DNA from: Xenoacremonium recifei
Lineage: Eukaryota; Ascomycota; Sordariomycetes; Hypocreales; Nectriaceae
NCBI GenBank assembly: GCA_012184525.1
Contig: WOFQ01000010.1
Location: 806,001 to 870,000 of the forward strand
Length of the DNA: 64,000 bases
Direction of reading: 5' to 3'
Part shown: positions 53,981-64,000 of the stretch, in pieces
Numbering within the stretch: the first letter of the stretch is position 1
Layout: every line of letters begins with the position of its first letter
Program-made: the position numbers and the translations under genes
Notes under the pieces: model-generated
The model's database searches: none
What the model was told of the DNA's origin: nothing
What the model saw: the letters and a program-made list of their open reading frames with translations, nothing else

Positions 53981-54993
53981 CTACTGGGCCTTCTTGGCAA
54001 ACTCCACCCTGAGAATAAGATGCTTGAAACCAAATCCATCCATCTTGTTGCAAGCCTTGACGGCGTCGTTCCGGTCTGCGAAGCTGATGAACGCGAAGCC
54101 CTTGGCCATGCCCGTTTCCCGGTCCTTGGCAAGGAATACTCGAGTAACACGGCCGAACCGCTCGAACATATCCCGCAACTCGTTCTCCTCGGCCATCTCG
54201 GAAACCTGGAAAGCAGCGTCAGCATATATCCCGCGCGGTTGATGCATAGCAAATCGTCATCACTCACGTTTGTGACACGTAGGGTCGCGAAGTCGTCCCT
54301 CTCGCCAAACTTGGAGCCACCCATCCTTTCTCCAGCACCAGCAGGGCCACCACGCAATGCCGGAGGCACGTAAGAGCCCTTCTTGCCAGCACCAGCACCA
54401 CCCGCTGCCGAGGGCTCGTCGCCCATACCAGCCGCAACATCGGCAGCGCCGCTCTCTCCGATGGGCGCCATAGTGTCCTTATAGGGACACCGGGCTGTGA
54501 AATGCTCCCCGTTACAGATACGGCACTTGACCTTCTTGTCCTTCAACTTGTCCTTCATGGCCTGGGCGTTGGGGTCGGCGCTCTCGTCCTTGGCGTCCTT
54601 TCGCCAGTTTACGCTCGGTCGGAAGATGATGTTCTCGCCCACGGAGGTGGTATCGGGGGCAGGACCAGCAGGGTCCTTGGCGCTCTGGCCGAACTTGCCC
54701 CATGTTTTCCGGTCGGCAACTCGGGGGTTGACTGTCTCGGTGTGGGTGGTGTATCGAATGCGGCGGGTGGTCTTGACCTTGTGGCCGTCGTCGTTGTAGC
54801 GGAAGGTGATGATGGTCTTGGTGCCGTCCTTGTTAGAGATGGTCTGGGGAGGAGGGAGATCGGAGGACTCCTCGACGTCGTCGTCGTCGGCCCAGTCGTG
54901 CCTATTTTGATGGTGGGGTTAGTCAGAGGATACAGCTTCATCCCCCGGCCAAGAGCGCACTCACTTGGGCTTGTTTGATACCGCGGCAGCCAT
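53981..54993 (-). CDS. TIF35: translation initiation factor eIF3 subunit g
   Basis: 295 residues in three exons: 54993-54965, 54901-54268 and 54205-53981. The N-terminal half has the eIF3g pattern: SNKPKHDWADDDD, an acidic patch, then KTIITFRYNDDGHKVKTTRRIR and WGKFGQS...VGENIIFRPS. A zinc knuckle C136-x2-C139-x3-H143-x4-C148 (CRICNGEHFTARC) follows, then a Gly/Ala linker with YVPPALRGG. The C-terminal RRM spans about 214-292: TLRVTNVSEMAEENELRDMF (RNP2 region) and GMAKGFAFISF (RNP1). The last intron falls inside RNP2 (RVTN|VSEM) and splicing restores it. As part of eIF3 it binds the 40S subunit and supports scanning and reinitiation. Length matches the family. Confidence 0.97.
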
Positions 54994-56007
54994 GATGAAT
55001 CTGTGCGCGCTCGACTGCGGAATCGGGTCGTTGCGATGCTTCGGCTCGGTGTGATTCGGTGGTTGCGTAGGGAGCTTAGAGGGGCGAGGGTCGTGATCGT
55101 GGGGTTTCTTGTCGCGGGATTGAATTATTCAACTTTTTCGTGGTGCGGGAGGTTCTTGGTGGGGCTGAGAGTTCAAGCCACAGGATGGCGAACAGGCGAG
55201 CCACAGGTCACGGTCACGTGATAGAATCCCATCAGTTTGGGGTGCGCCACATGTAACCACACTGCCGCCACAACCGGCATCAACGCTCCGAGTTGGTGGA
55301 TTACGCGTGAGAAGCCGTTGGCGTCACTGTAGCTTTTCATACGATATCACAGTTGTCGTATGTCTGAGGTCCGGGACCTTCGGAGTATATAGCTTTGCCC
55401 GTAAGGACCGATGTCGATATCGTATATTCCCAAGAGGTGTGGCGCAAGCGCATAAGAGACTCCACATCAACCAGCTGTCTGGAGCTGAAAAGCCCCGTCT
55501 AGACGGTTTCAGAAGAGCCTAAACCGGGAGGCTTCTGGAAGTTGAACCTCTCGAGGATACATGAAGATTCCAGATGCCATCTCGGAGCGTTTCGTCCCGG
55601 GTTTCCGACCTGATATCAAATAGCGGCCGCGACGCTCTCGGCATGGGGGAGATCAGGTTACTTTCAACGACCCAACAAGGTGGCGCAGCCTCCCGTCCCC
55701 TCCACGTAATCGGCAGCGACGCGACGAGTGTGGCGCCGATAGACCATGTGAGACATTGAGAGTTTGGACACTCGGCCACGCCCAGACTTATAGTTTGCAG
55801 CTGCTCGGGCGGCCAAGGACGTTGCATTTTCCCTCTCCTTTCATCGTACTCTCCCTACGCAAGTAATCTTCCTTTCCGTCGCTTTCCCTCGGATTTCAAT
55901 CTTTCGCGTCGCCAAGCAGCCCTCGGTCTGTACAGCCCTTCGCTTGCACTGCTACGTCACCGATTCCGTTTCTACTCCTCGACAACTCCAAAAACCCACC
56001 CATCGCG
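54994..56007. promoter_or_regulatory. divergent promoter region, eIF3g (-) and CYSTM protein (+)
   Basis: About 1 kb between divergent start codons. The last 180 bases before the CYSTM gene are C/T-rich. No gene is seen. Confidence 0.55.
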
Positions 56008-56373
56008 ATGGCCTACAAGCAAGACGAACCGCCCGCATACGGCAATACACCGCATCCTCCACAGCCCACGTATGGTGGTGGCGGCGGCGCCGCCTACCAA
56101 GAAGATCCCTATCGACAAGGTCAGCAGTATCAGCAGGCCCCCCCGATGGGCTATTACAATCCTCAACAAGGCCCCGGCCCCTTTCCTGCCGGCCAAGGAC
56201 CATACCCTCCTCAGCCTGGTCCGTACGGCTACCAGCAAGGATATCAGCCCGGATACCAGCCCCAAGGATACCAGCCAGGATACTATCAAGACAATCGAAG
56301 TAGGGGCCCGGGTCTGCTGGAGGGCTTGTTAGCTGCGGCGGCCTGCTGTTGTTGCTTGGACTGCCTTTTCTAG
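56008..56373 (+). CDS. CYSTM-type Cys-rich tail-anchored protein, Pro/Tyr/Gly/Gln-rich
   Basis: 121 residues in one exon. Residues 1-100 are low complexity, rich in Pro, Gln, Gly and Tyr with repeated GYQPG-type units (GYQQGYQPGYQPQGYQPGYY). The tail is LLEGLLAAAACCCCLDCLF: a short hydrophobic helix with five cysteines, the CYSTM module. CYSTM proteins of plants and fungi (yeast relatives include Cpp1-3 and Mnc1) sit in the plasma membrane through this C-terminal segment, probably with palmitoylated cysteines, and are linked to stress and metal tolerance. The repeat region resembles prion-like or annexin-type PYG-rich heads and may self-associate. PPAY near the start is a potential WW/Rsp5-binding PPxY motif. 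The start is the first ATG after a C/T-rich leader. Confidence 0.85.
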   Translation: MAYKQDEPPAYGNTPHPPQPTYGGGGGAAYQEDPYRQGQQYQQAPPMGYYNPQQGPGPFPAGQGPYPPQPGPYGYQQGYQPGYQPQGYQPGYYQDNRSRGPGLLEGLLAAAACCCCLDCLF

Positions 56374-56723
56374 GCTATAATATACCCAGCCGAGGATTCA
56401 GAGAGCGACAGAGATGAGCGAATTCGACGCGACAGGCATCGCAGGAAATAACGGGATAAAGGATAAGCGCAACTGTGGCGCCTGGTTGATTGTGATTTGA
56501 AGATGATCAAAGATACCGGTCTATGGATTCTGCTGGCGTTGATGGAGTCTTGAGCTTTAATGCGAACTGCCTTTTTGCAAGGAAACTGTAGCTCTCCCGG
56601 CGTGTTGACACAAATTTCTTTGGTTCAGTATACTCTATAGTGAGTTGGATTCATAATTGACAGAGTCCTTGCGTTGTCTCGCTTGCTGAAGAAGTCCACT
56701 GAACCCATTCACTACTCCCTATA
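56374..56723. other. convergent 3' region, CYSTM to flavoprotein
   Basis: 350 bases between opposing stop codons with no coding signal; AT-rich in parts, as expected for 3' ends. Confidence 0.5.
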
Positions 56724-58099
56724 TCACGAGTTCGCATAGAGTCTGTCAAAGTCGACTCTAACATTTTCCACACAATCATTCGCATAAATCATCTTCTGAA
56801 CGTCAGGAGATGCCCACTTATCCGGCACTGCGCCGTTGCTCTTATGCTCCTTGAACATCTTGTCCCTCTCCTCTTTCGCCTTTCCTTCGCCCAGATGCAA
56901 CGTTCGCCCGGACAGATACGCCATCTGGACGAGGTTCGACGTCCATTCCTTGCGCGATTGTTCGTACACTTTGAGGCATTTCGCAATACTTTCAGTGTCC
57001 GTGTCTGGTGCTAGTGAAAGCACCTCTGCTATCGCTGCGCCATCCTCAATAGCCATGGCAGCTCCTTGACTAAGATGTGGGAGTGTTGGGTGGCAAGCGT
57101 CTCCTACCAGAGCAACACAGCCATGGGTCCAAGTCGGTAACGGCTTGTACATTCTCAATCGCCATTCGCAGACTTCGCCCTCTGGAACAAGCTCGAGCAT
57201 CTTATGCACGAGCGGGCAGAAGTCCCCAAACACGTCAAGCATTACTCGTTTTGATCCCTTGGTGGTATATGTAGCTGATGGGGCTGCAGCAAAGTTGAGA
57301 TCGGGTTGCGCTGTGGAAAGATTATAGATGGACTTATTGGCAATAGAATATGCAATAATATGCTTCTTCTCGCCAACCCATCTAACAACTTCATCGCTGT
57401 CGATCAGTGCCAGCATCTCCGGGTCATGAGCCATATCCTCCCTCTTGAGCATTATACGATAGGCGGCCTGGCCGGTTTCCGCCTCTTCCAGCTCAGCTCC
57501 AATCTGCTCGAGAAGTTTGGTACGGGTGGCACTCTTGATGCCGTCGCAACCAAGAAGGACATCAGCCTCGCGAGTGTATGTCTCTGAATCTCGAGGCTCG
57601 ACTGTGAATCGGACTCGAGGCGAGAATTCCGCAATGTCTTTTAGAGATGTTGAAAAATGAAACTTAATACTGGCCTCCTTTTTGCATGCCGTGAACAAGT
57701 GACCGGCTAGAGACGATCGATGGCCACAGCAATGCGGAAAGCCGTACTTCTCTTTGATATCGGGCATGTCAACATGAGCGAGTTCCTTATTAGTAACCCC
57801 CTCTAGCTCAGAATCAGTACCACATCTTTGCCATGGGCAGCTATCGACGTACGGCGAATACTACTCCCTGTGACGCGGGTTGCCTCCCCTTCAATTTCGC
57901 TCCAACATCCCAACCTGTCAAGGATTCTTGCCATGTTGGGCGCCATCTGAATCCCCGCACCGACAAACCCGAGGTTGCTGGCCGCCTCATAAACATCGAT
58001 ATTTTTGAAGCCTTTCTTTGCCAGTGCCAGGGCAGTTCCGAGACCACCCATGCCGGCACCGGCAATGGCAATGCTTAGGTCTTTAACATCGCGAGCCAT
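56724..58099 (-). CDS. FAD-dependent monooxygenase, salicylate-hydroxylase-like
   Basis: 441 residues from exons 58099-57853 and 57802-56724. A 50-base phase-1 intron (GTACGT...CTAG) is needed, since both sides run into stops otherwise; splicing gives GSSIRQGVTNKELAHVDMPDI, in line with this flavoprotein family. The Rossmann motif is GAGMGGLG at residues 14-21, with the acidic end of strand 2 at DVYEAA. The second FAD motif reads LLGCDGIKSATR, and the ribityl-binding GD motif is LVGDACHPTLPHLSQGAAMAIEDG (Asp317 in GDA). Such enzymes use NAD(P)H and oxygen to hydroxylate small aromatics, salicylate hydroxylase being the closest named type, often decarboxylating to catechol. There is no signal peptide or membrane segment, so it is probably cytosolic. 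No co-located dioxygenase suggests a catabolic cluster. The exact substrate is open. Confidence 0.87.
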
Positions 58100-59605
58100 T
58101 GTCAACGTGTCTTGAGGATGAAGAAGCAAGATTTGTGTTCGAACTACAAGGAAGTCTTGCACCTACGAAGCTCAGTGTGGGGTTGATCACGGAACAGGAT
58201 GGATCCAAGTGCAGTCCTGTCGGGAGAATGTGGGGGAAGAGGGAGCTTTCAAAGGGCTTCGGCATGTGGATGCGGCAATGAGCATCACTCGAATTGTTCC
58301 GCTGCACACATGCGCAAGTGATGGCTTCATATCCTGAACAGCTTCAGGACAACTTGAACTTCCTTAACATGTGCTTTAGGGTGGCAAACAAGGTGGATTC
58401 TGAATGGTATCGATAGGCCCATGTACGTTGAAGTTTACCACTCAAGCGAGGAGAAGAATTGAAAATCCAACCCAATTACTTTCCAATTGCCTTTCTGTGA
58501 ACTCCACCGTCCGAACGGTCAGGATAATGTGTCATGAGGCAGTCTTTAAGTGAAGTTTCGCAAGACTGGAGTTATTGTATGATGATCACCAGTGATTGCT
58601 CGGCTGTTGCCGTAACATCCCGGAACTTAAAACTGGAGAGCAGTAATAGAATTGAGAAACATACATCTCAGTGATACCCATTGATTGGACACCTACAAGC
58701 CGACTGGGCTGCGGCACATTCAAAATCAGAGTGGTTTGTCCTGTGGGGGACGAACAAGCAACGTCACTGACCAGTCTTGGAAGAAATAAGGCCGACATTG
58801 ACCATAAACCTGTAGGACCGTCTGCGGTGGGCTGTAGGGAGACGTTGCTTTTGGTACCTAAGCGACCTGCCTGCTAAGGACACTGCACGTGCCAATCCAT
58901 CGACGCTGCTACACGGGACGACAAAGAACACCGTCACGGTAATAAACGGCAACCCGCGCGAATTGAACCATTCTCTCGTTTAACAGGGTCAGTGGGGGAA
59001 GACCTCGGGATAGCATCCCGCTGGGGTATGGGCAGCTGAAAGGGTGGGGGACGGAGAAGCATGTTTTAACGGCAAACGCTACAAGTACATGTACTAGCAG
59101 GGAGGGGCGCCGTCAAGCCCAGCTGGAATTTTGGGTGACGACGTCGCGTCACAGATCGACGGGCTGAAGGGCATGAAGCCATCGCCAGCCAATAGCCTGA
59201 ATGGCGAGGAGGGGCGGTGCCAGCGGTATCAATGGATCGGCCCTGACCAAGGACGCAGCCCACCGAAACAGGATCTTTGATCTTCGCTTGACTCGGGTTG
59301 AAGACGGAAAGAATGAGGAGAAAGGCAGAGATGTGGAAGAAAAAGAAAAGAAAGAAGAAAGAAAGACATGAGAAATAAAGGACGAAGCAGCGACTGCCCA
59401 TCGCGAGACAAGCGCGCGGCCCAGGAAATTGAAAGACCGCAGCCGCGACCTTGTTCTATTTTCTGCATCTTTCCTCGCCGCAATAAAGGCCCTTTCTCTC
59501 GAGTGGCGCTGAACAGCAGGCGGCTCGCCAGTTCCAGGTTTCATGTTGGCGCGCCGTCGGCCAGCGATGAGCGCATCTGAGACCTTGCATGAGCCCAGGA
59601 AGCGG

Positions 59606-59638
59606 GCGCGGGCCTGGCGCGGGCCTGGCGCGGGCCTT
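59606..59638 (+). repeat. 11-base GC-rich tandem repeat, three units
   Basis: Three adjacent units of GCGCGGGCCTG, the third ending CTT, lie about 440 bases upstream of the channel start codon and directly beside the STRE cluster. Confidence 0.9.
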
Positions 59639-59640
59639 AC

Positions 59641-59657
59641 AGGGGCCCCTGCAGGGG
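59641..59657. promoter_or_regulatory. cluster of three STRE motifs in overlapping palindromes
   Basis: AGGGG at 59641-59645, CCCCT at 59646-59650 and AGGGG at 59653-59657 form two overlapping palindromes, AGGGGCCCCT and CCCCTGCAGGGG. AGGGG/CCCCT is the stress response element bound by Msn2/4 and Seb1-type zinc-finger factors. A role in osmotic or stress control of the neighbouring channel gene is inference. Confidence 0.45.
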
Positions 59658-60076
59658 TTTGTTTCGCCGCCGCCAGTGGCCAATGAAGCCTCTGATGTCA
59701 CCGATTGCAGGCCTGATGCCCTGTTTTGGCGGGTTTGGGGGGCCTGCCGCACAGCTTCCCCGCAGCCAATCATGACGCGCGCTGCCGCTGGTCAAACACC
59801 TCTTTAAGCCAAACCGCCAGCTTCGACGTCAGGAGCGCCTGGCGATTCACGACTTTATTTCTACTCCCGCAACCACCTCCGACCCCTCCATCCTAGATGG
59901 CTGTGATGGCCTCTTCCCGCAACACCTGCAGCTCTACTTCACCCCGTCACTGATCTCCGTACAGCAACTTATCGCATCCCCCAAAACGACCTCCCTGCCC
60001 GTCGGGCACCCCCCGATATCTCCTTTCGACCTTACGCTCCCGGCTCAAGACTGGCTGGCCAGACTTTTCCTCAGCG

Positions 60077-63000
60077 ATGTCGTCAAGTTCGATCACTCGC
60101 ACAGCTTCGGCTGCGTCGTCGGCCTCGGCGTCGTTGACCAAGACGCTCTCCAGCGTCGCCAGTTCCGCAATCTCGGCAGCATCCTCGGGGCTATCCGCAT
60201 CGTCCAGCTTGGCGGCCACCGCAACTACCAGCGATACCGCGTCGAAGACAGCCGCATCGTCTACCGCTTCTGCCAGCGAGACCTCCGTCGTGGGTTCTGG
60301 CCAAGATGACCAAGGCATAGGGATTGTCAGCTTCCTGACTGCCGTCGGTGTCGCCCTGGCTGTCTTCGCTGCCCAGCTCCTGCTATTCCTTCTGCTACGA
60401 AATAAATTGGCCCGAATTTTGTAAGTTGAGGCCTCCTAGATACCACGTGGACCAGGGCTGACCAGACTCTTACTGCAGTAAACCCAAAACCTATCTTGTA
60501 CCCGAGCGAGAACGGACCGAACCACCTCCGAGAGGCTTCTTCGGCATGATGAAGACGCTGATGAAATTCAGCGACCGCGAGATTATCGACAAATGTGGTC
60601 TCGACGCTTACTTCTTCCTCCGCTACCTCAGAACTTGCCTCGTTATATTCATCCCCATATGTGCCATTGTCATGCCGATTTTGATCCCTCTCAACTACGT
60701 TGGAGGACGGGGCCAGGACATCGACGTCAAAGATGACGATACTTCGCGAACAAACACCACCGCTGTCACAGGCTTGGATACACTGGCATGGGGGAATGTG
60801 AGCCCCAAGGACACCAGTCGCTATGGCGCGCATCTCCTCATGGCCATCCTAGTCGTCATCTGGGTCTGCGGCGTTTTCTTCTTCGAGCTCCGTGTATACA
60901 TCAAGGTCCGACAGGACTATTTGACCAGTGCGGAGCACCGCCTCAGAGCATCGGCCACTACGATTCTTATCAACTCGATCCCTGAGAAGTGGCGCAGTGA
61001 AGAGGCACTGAGAGGCCTCTTTGACGTATTCCCTGGAGGCGTTAGAAACGTCTGGATGAACCGGGACTTGTCTCCGCTGCTCGATAAGATTCACATTCGG
61101 AATAAGATTCACAAGCAGCTTGAGTCAGCAGAGACGGACCTTATCAAGGATGCCAAAAAGGCTCAACTCAAGCAAAGAGATGCCGAAGAAAAGAAGCAGC
61201 GCAAGAAGATGAAAATGAGCGCCCTTTCCAAAGAGGAGAAGGCTGCCCGTGATGCCAAAGAGGATGAAGAAGCCAAACGTATGGCACAAAGCGCCGAAGG
61301 CGCGACTGCTGGCGATAAGCACGACGTTCCACATACGGTTGATGCGGGAGTCCGCGAGTCTCGATATGAGATGCTCGAAGAATCCCGTGAGCACAAGCAT
61401 GAGGACGAGAACACCCGGTCCAAAGGATTCGGACTGTCACTTCTTGGCGATCCGTTGGCGAAGGTTGGACTCGGCATTAAAGGCGTTGTATCAAAGGCTG
61501 GAAACGAGGTGGACGGTACGCTCGAGACTACCAACGGTTTCATGGGTCTCTCGAGTTCCAACGACCCTGCCCCTCCTCCATCTCGCAGTTCCGACAGACG
61601 CCGACTTCGCATCTCAGCCGACGGGGAGGATGCGCCTCGTCCCTCAGCCGCCGAGACGGTACAAACAACAAACACACATACGCGAACTATTTCTGCTGCC
61701 TCTGGTGACTCGACTCGAGAGATGAGGCCAGGCTACACGCGAGACCCTATTGGCGGGAACACGGTTCGAAAGCTTGAGAACATTGATGAAATGTACATCC
61801 AGGAGAATACCAAATGGTATCAGTTCTGGAAGCCTCCGTCTGGAGGATATGCATCTCCTGTTCCGCAAGGCTACGTAGCCGAGGACTATTTCAAGCAAAA
61901 GAAAGCCGAGAAGAAGACCCTTGGACAGAAGATCAAATCGCTGATCCCATTCATGGGCGATGAGGAAGAGCCCCAGGAATACCCCATCGCCTACAATACC
62001 GAATACAAAGAGGATCAGGACGAGCCTGCTGCGTGGGCTAAATATCTTAAGAAGAAGGACCGCCCTACGCATCATCTGCCGCTCTTTGGTAAAACATGGC
62101 TTTTCGGCATTCCTTTCATCACGAAGAAGGTTGATACGATTTACTGGTGCCGAGAGGAGCTGGCCCGCTTGAACCTTGAAATTGAAGAAGACCAAGAACA
62201 CCCTGAACGGTTCCCGTTGATGAACTCGGCCTTTGTGCAGTTCAACCATCAAGTTGGAGCTCACATGGCTTGCCAGAGCGCGATCCACCATGTCCCCAAG
62301 CAAATGGCCCCCAGAATTTGTGAGATTTCCCCCAAGGACATCATCTGGGACAACATGGCTATCTCTTGGTGGCAAGAATGGGCGCGAAGCTCAATTGTAT
62401 TCATCATTGTGGCGGCCATGGTCCTTTTGTGGGCTATCCCCGTAGCTTGGACGGCGGCTCTCAGTCAACTTGACACCTTGATCCAAAACAACAGCTGGCT
62501 CTCGTTCATCAAAGACAACAGCACCCTCGAGAACGCAGCAAAGGCTATTGCTGGTGTTTTGCCTGCCGCCGTTCTCAGTCTTCTCTTGTTCTTGGTTCCT
62601 ATTATTCTCAACTTCTTGGCCGAGTTCAAGGGAGCAAAGACGGGCTCTCAGAAGATTGAGTTTATCCAAATCTTCTACTTCATCTTCCTCTTCATCCAGG
62701 TGTTCCTGATTGTATCCATTGCGTCGTTCTTCGCCGCATCACTAGACACTCTGGTTCAGAATGTCCAGCAGTTACAGACCGTTTCCGACGTCCTGGACCT
62801 TTTGGCAGTAAACTTACCCAAGGCGGCCAACTATTTCTTCTCCTACATGATTCTACAAGCTCTTTCGACTAGTTCGGGTACACTACTGCAAATTGGAGCC
62901 TTGCTGATGTGGTATATCGTCGCTCGGATTCTCGACAGCACTGCCCGTAACAAGTGGACTCGAAATACGAAGCTCAGCCAGGTCAAATGGGGCTCCTTCT

Positions 63001-63992
63001 TCCCTATCTACACCAACTTCGCCTGTATCGCTCTCGTTTACTGCGTTGTCGCGCCCCTCATTTCGATCTTCGCTATTATCACCTTCAGTCTTCTCTGGCT
63101 TGCCCAGCGATACGCTATGCTGTATGTGACGCGATTCGAACACGATACCGGCGGAGTCCTCTATCCTCGAGCCATCAACCAAACATTCACCGGAATCTAT
63201 GTTATGGAACTTTGCATAGCTGGTCTGTTCTTTATTGTCGAAGATGAAAAGGGCAAGCACACTTGTACTACCCACGGAATCATCATGATAGTAGTCTTGA
63301 TTTTGACCGTGTTGTACCAATTCGTCCTGAATTTTGCCTTCGCCCCGCTCTTCCGATATCTTCCCATCACCTTCGAGGACGAAGCTGTGCTCCGAGACGA
63401 AGCTTTTCAGCGTGCTCAGGATCGCCGCCTTGGTCTTCTCGAAGAAGAAGACGAGGACGCCTCGGACGATGATGCGGACACAGTCGGGAAGGAGAAGTCA
63501 CGAACATCCGCTGATCAGGAAATTGAACTGCACAAGTTTAACTCGATCCGGAAGCCTGTGAACAAGGTCGGAACGTGGGCGAAGGATGGAGGCCACCAAC
63601 TGAAGAAGCTCGCTACCAAGAAAAATAAGGATAAGAGCCGGAGAGCTTCTCAGTATCGTCGGACCCAACGCCAGAAGGACCTTGAGGCTCAGCGCGCCAT
63701 AGGCGACGCGCTGTATGGCGGATTCCACGACGAAATCGAGGACTTGACTCCTGAAGAGCGAGACCTGCTCACTCGACATGCTTTCAAACATGAAGCTCTT
63801 CGTGCTCGACGTCCCACAGTATGGATTCCCAGAGACGACCTCGGCATCAGTGATGATGAGATTAGAAGGACGCAGGAGTACAGTGAGCATATCTGGATCA
63901 GCAACGAAGGAACAGCCCTGGACAGCAAGGTGCGAGTTGTCTATGGGAAAAATCCACCAGACTTTTCCGAGGTGGATCTCATCAATCTTTAA
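60077..63992 (+). CDS. CSC1/OSCA-type (RSN1) mechanosensitive cation channel
   Basis: 1285 residues from exons 60077-60420 and 60479-63992, joined over a 58-base intron to give NKLARIFKPKTYLVPERER. A Ser/Ala/Thr-rich, probably glycosylated outer head (residues 1-80) leads to TM0 (GIVSFLTAVGVALAVFAAQLLLFLLL). Two more helices follow (YLRTCLVIFIPICAIVMPILIP and AHLLMAILVVIWVCGVFFFELRVYI). A large cytosolic region (PHM7_cyt type) with a Lys/Glu-rich coiled insert near 330-380 precedes the RSN1_7TM pore domain, from SSIVFIIVAAMVLLWAIPVAW to YQFVLNFAFAPLF. A charged C-terminal domain ends EVDLINL. The family forms osmotically and mechanically gated calcium-permeable channels in plasma membrane or vesicles. 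The cytosolic insert makes it longer than yeast Csc1. The stop codon lies 8 bases before the window end. Confidence 0.93.
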
Positions 63993-64000
63993 GTCTTGTC

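Larger units (their letters stand above)
58100..60076. promoter_or_regulatory. divergent promoter region, flavoprotein (-) and CSC1-like channel (+)
   Basis: About 2 kb between divergent start codons. It carries the 11-base GC-rich tandem repeat at 59606-59638 and a cluster of three STRE-type motifs at 59641-59657. The 200 bases before the channel gene are C-rich with no gene signal. Confidence 0.55.

Noticed and set aside
1..64000. Transposons, CRISPR arrays, rRNA or complete tRNA genes
   Set aside because: I saw no transposase or reverse-transcriptase motifs, long terminal or inverted repeats, regularly spaced repeats, or tRNA box A plus B pairs. A dedicated search could still find short degenerate copies.

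Overview
The window is nuclear DNA of a filamentous ascomycete (Pezizomycotina, most probably a Sordariomycete). The evidence is short introns (48 to 89 bases in most genes, GT...AG with CTAAC/CTGAC-type branch sites), C/T-rich leaders, and protein families typical of moulds: AreB/ASD-4 GATA factor, Svf1, Cho2, Zn2Cys6 factor, CSC1/RSN1 channel and a plant-type ABCG transporter with a Cys-rich head. The species cannot be named from sequence alone. I resolved 19 protein-coding genes and reconstructed their exons by eye. Every joined reading frame closes without a stop and most junctions fall inside recognisable family motifs.

Layout. 1-5.5 kb is gene-free. At 6.0 kb lies a 52-residue Cys/His-rich microprotein behind a spliced, ATG-free leader. 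8.9-12.7 kb holds a divergent pair, a tail-anchored MOSC protein (-) and a DHA2-like MFS exporter (+). 13.7-16.2 kb is an ABCG transporter. 19.1-20.0 kb is a membrane GNAT acetyltransferase. 20.4-21.3 kb (-) is a divergent histone H4 variant broken by five introns, one flanking a 16-base exon. 22.4-24.4 kb (-) is the areB-type GATA factor. 26.4-27.8 kb is SVF1. 29.3-29.8 kb is an unknown His/Gln-rich protein. 30.1-39.3 kb carries three minus-strand genes: a mitochondrial K+/H+ exchange-related protein, a ROG1-type lipase and an RBR ubiquitin ligase. 42.5-44.7 kb (-) is a Zn2Cys6 factor. 48.3-51.3 kb (-) is CHO2. 52.9-53.3 kb is an unknown basic protein. 54.0-55.0 kb (-) is eIF3g. 56.0-56.4 kb is a CYSTM tail-anchored protein. 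56.7-58.1 kb (-) is a salicylate-hydroxylase-like flavoprotein. 60.1-64.0 kb is a CSC1/OSCA-like channel, complete just before the window ends.

The genes are independent eukaryotic units, not an operon or an evident metabolite cluster. Loose themes are membrane lipid and ion homeostasis (CHO2, SVF1, ROG1, CSC1, K+/H+ exchange) and regulation (areB, RBR ligase, Zn2Cys6, H4 variant). The two most unusual items are the H4 variant and a dense cluster of GATA elements inside the areB gene, directly upstream of an in-frame internal ATG, which looks like an internal nitrogen-responsive promoter. Intergenic stretches of 1-5 kb are common. I found no mobile element, CRISPR array, rRNA or complete tRNA.
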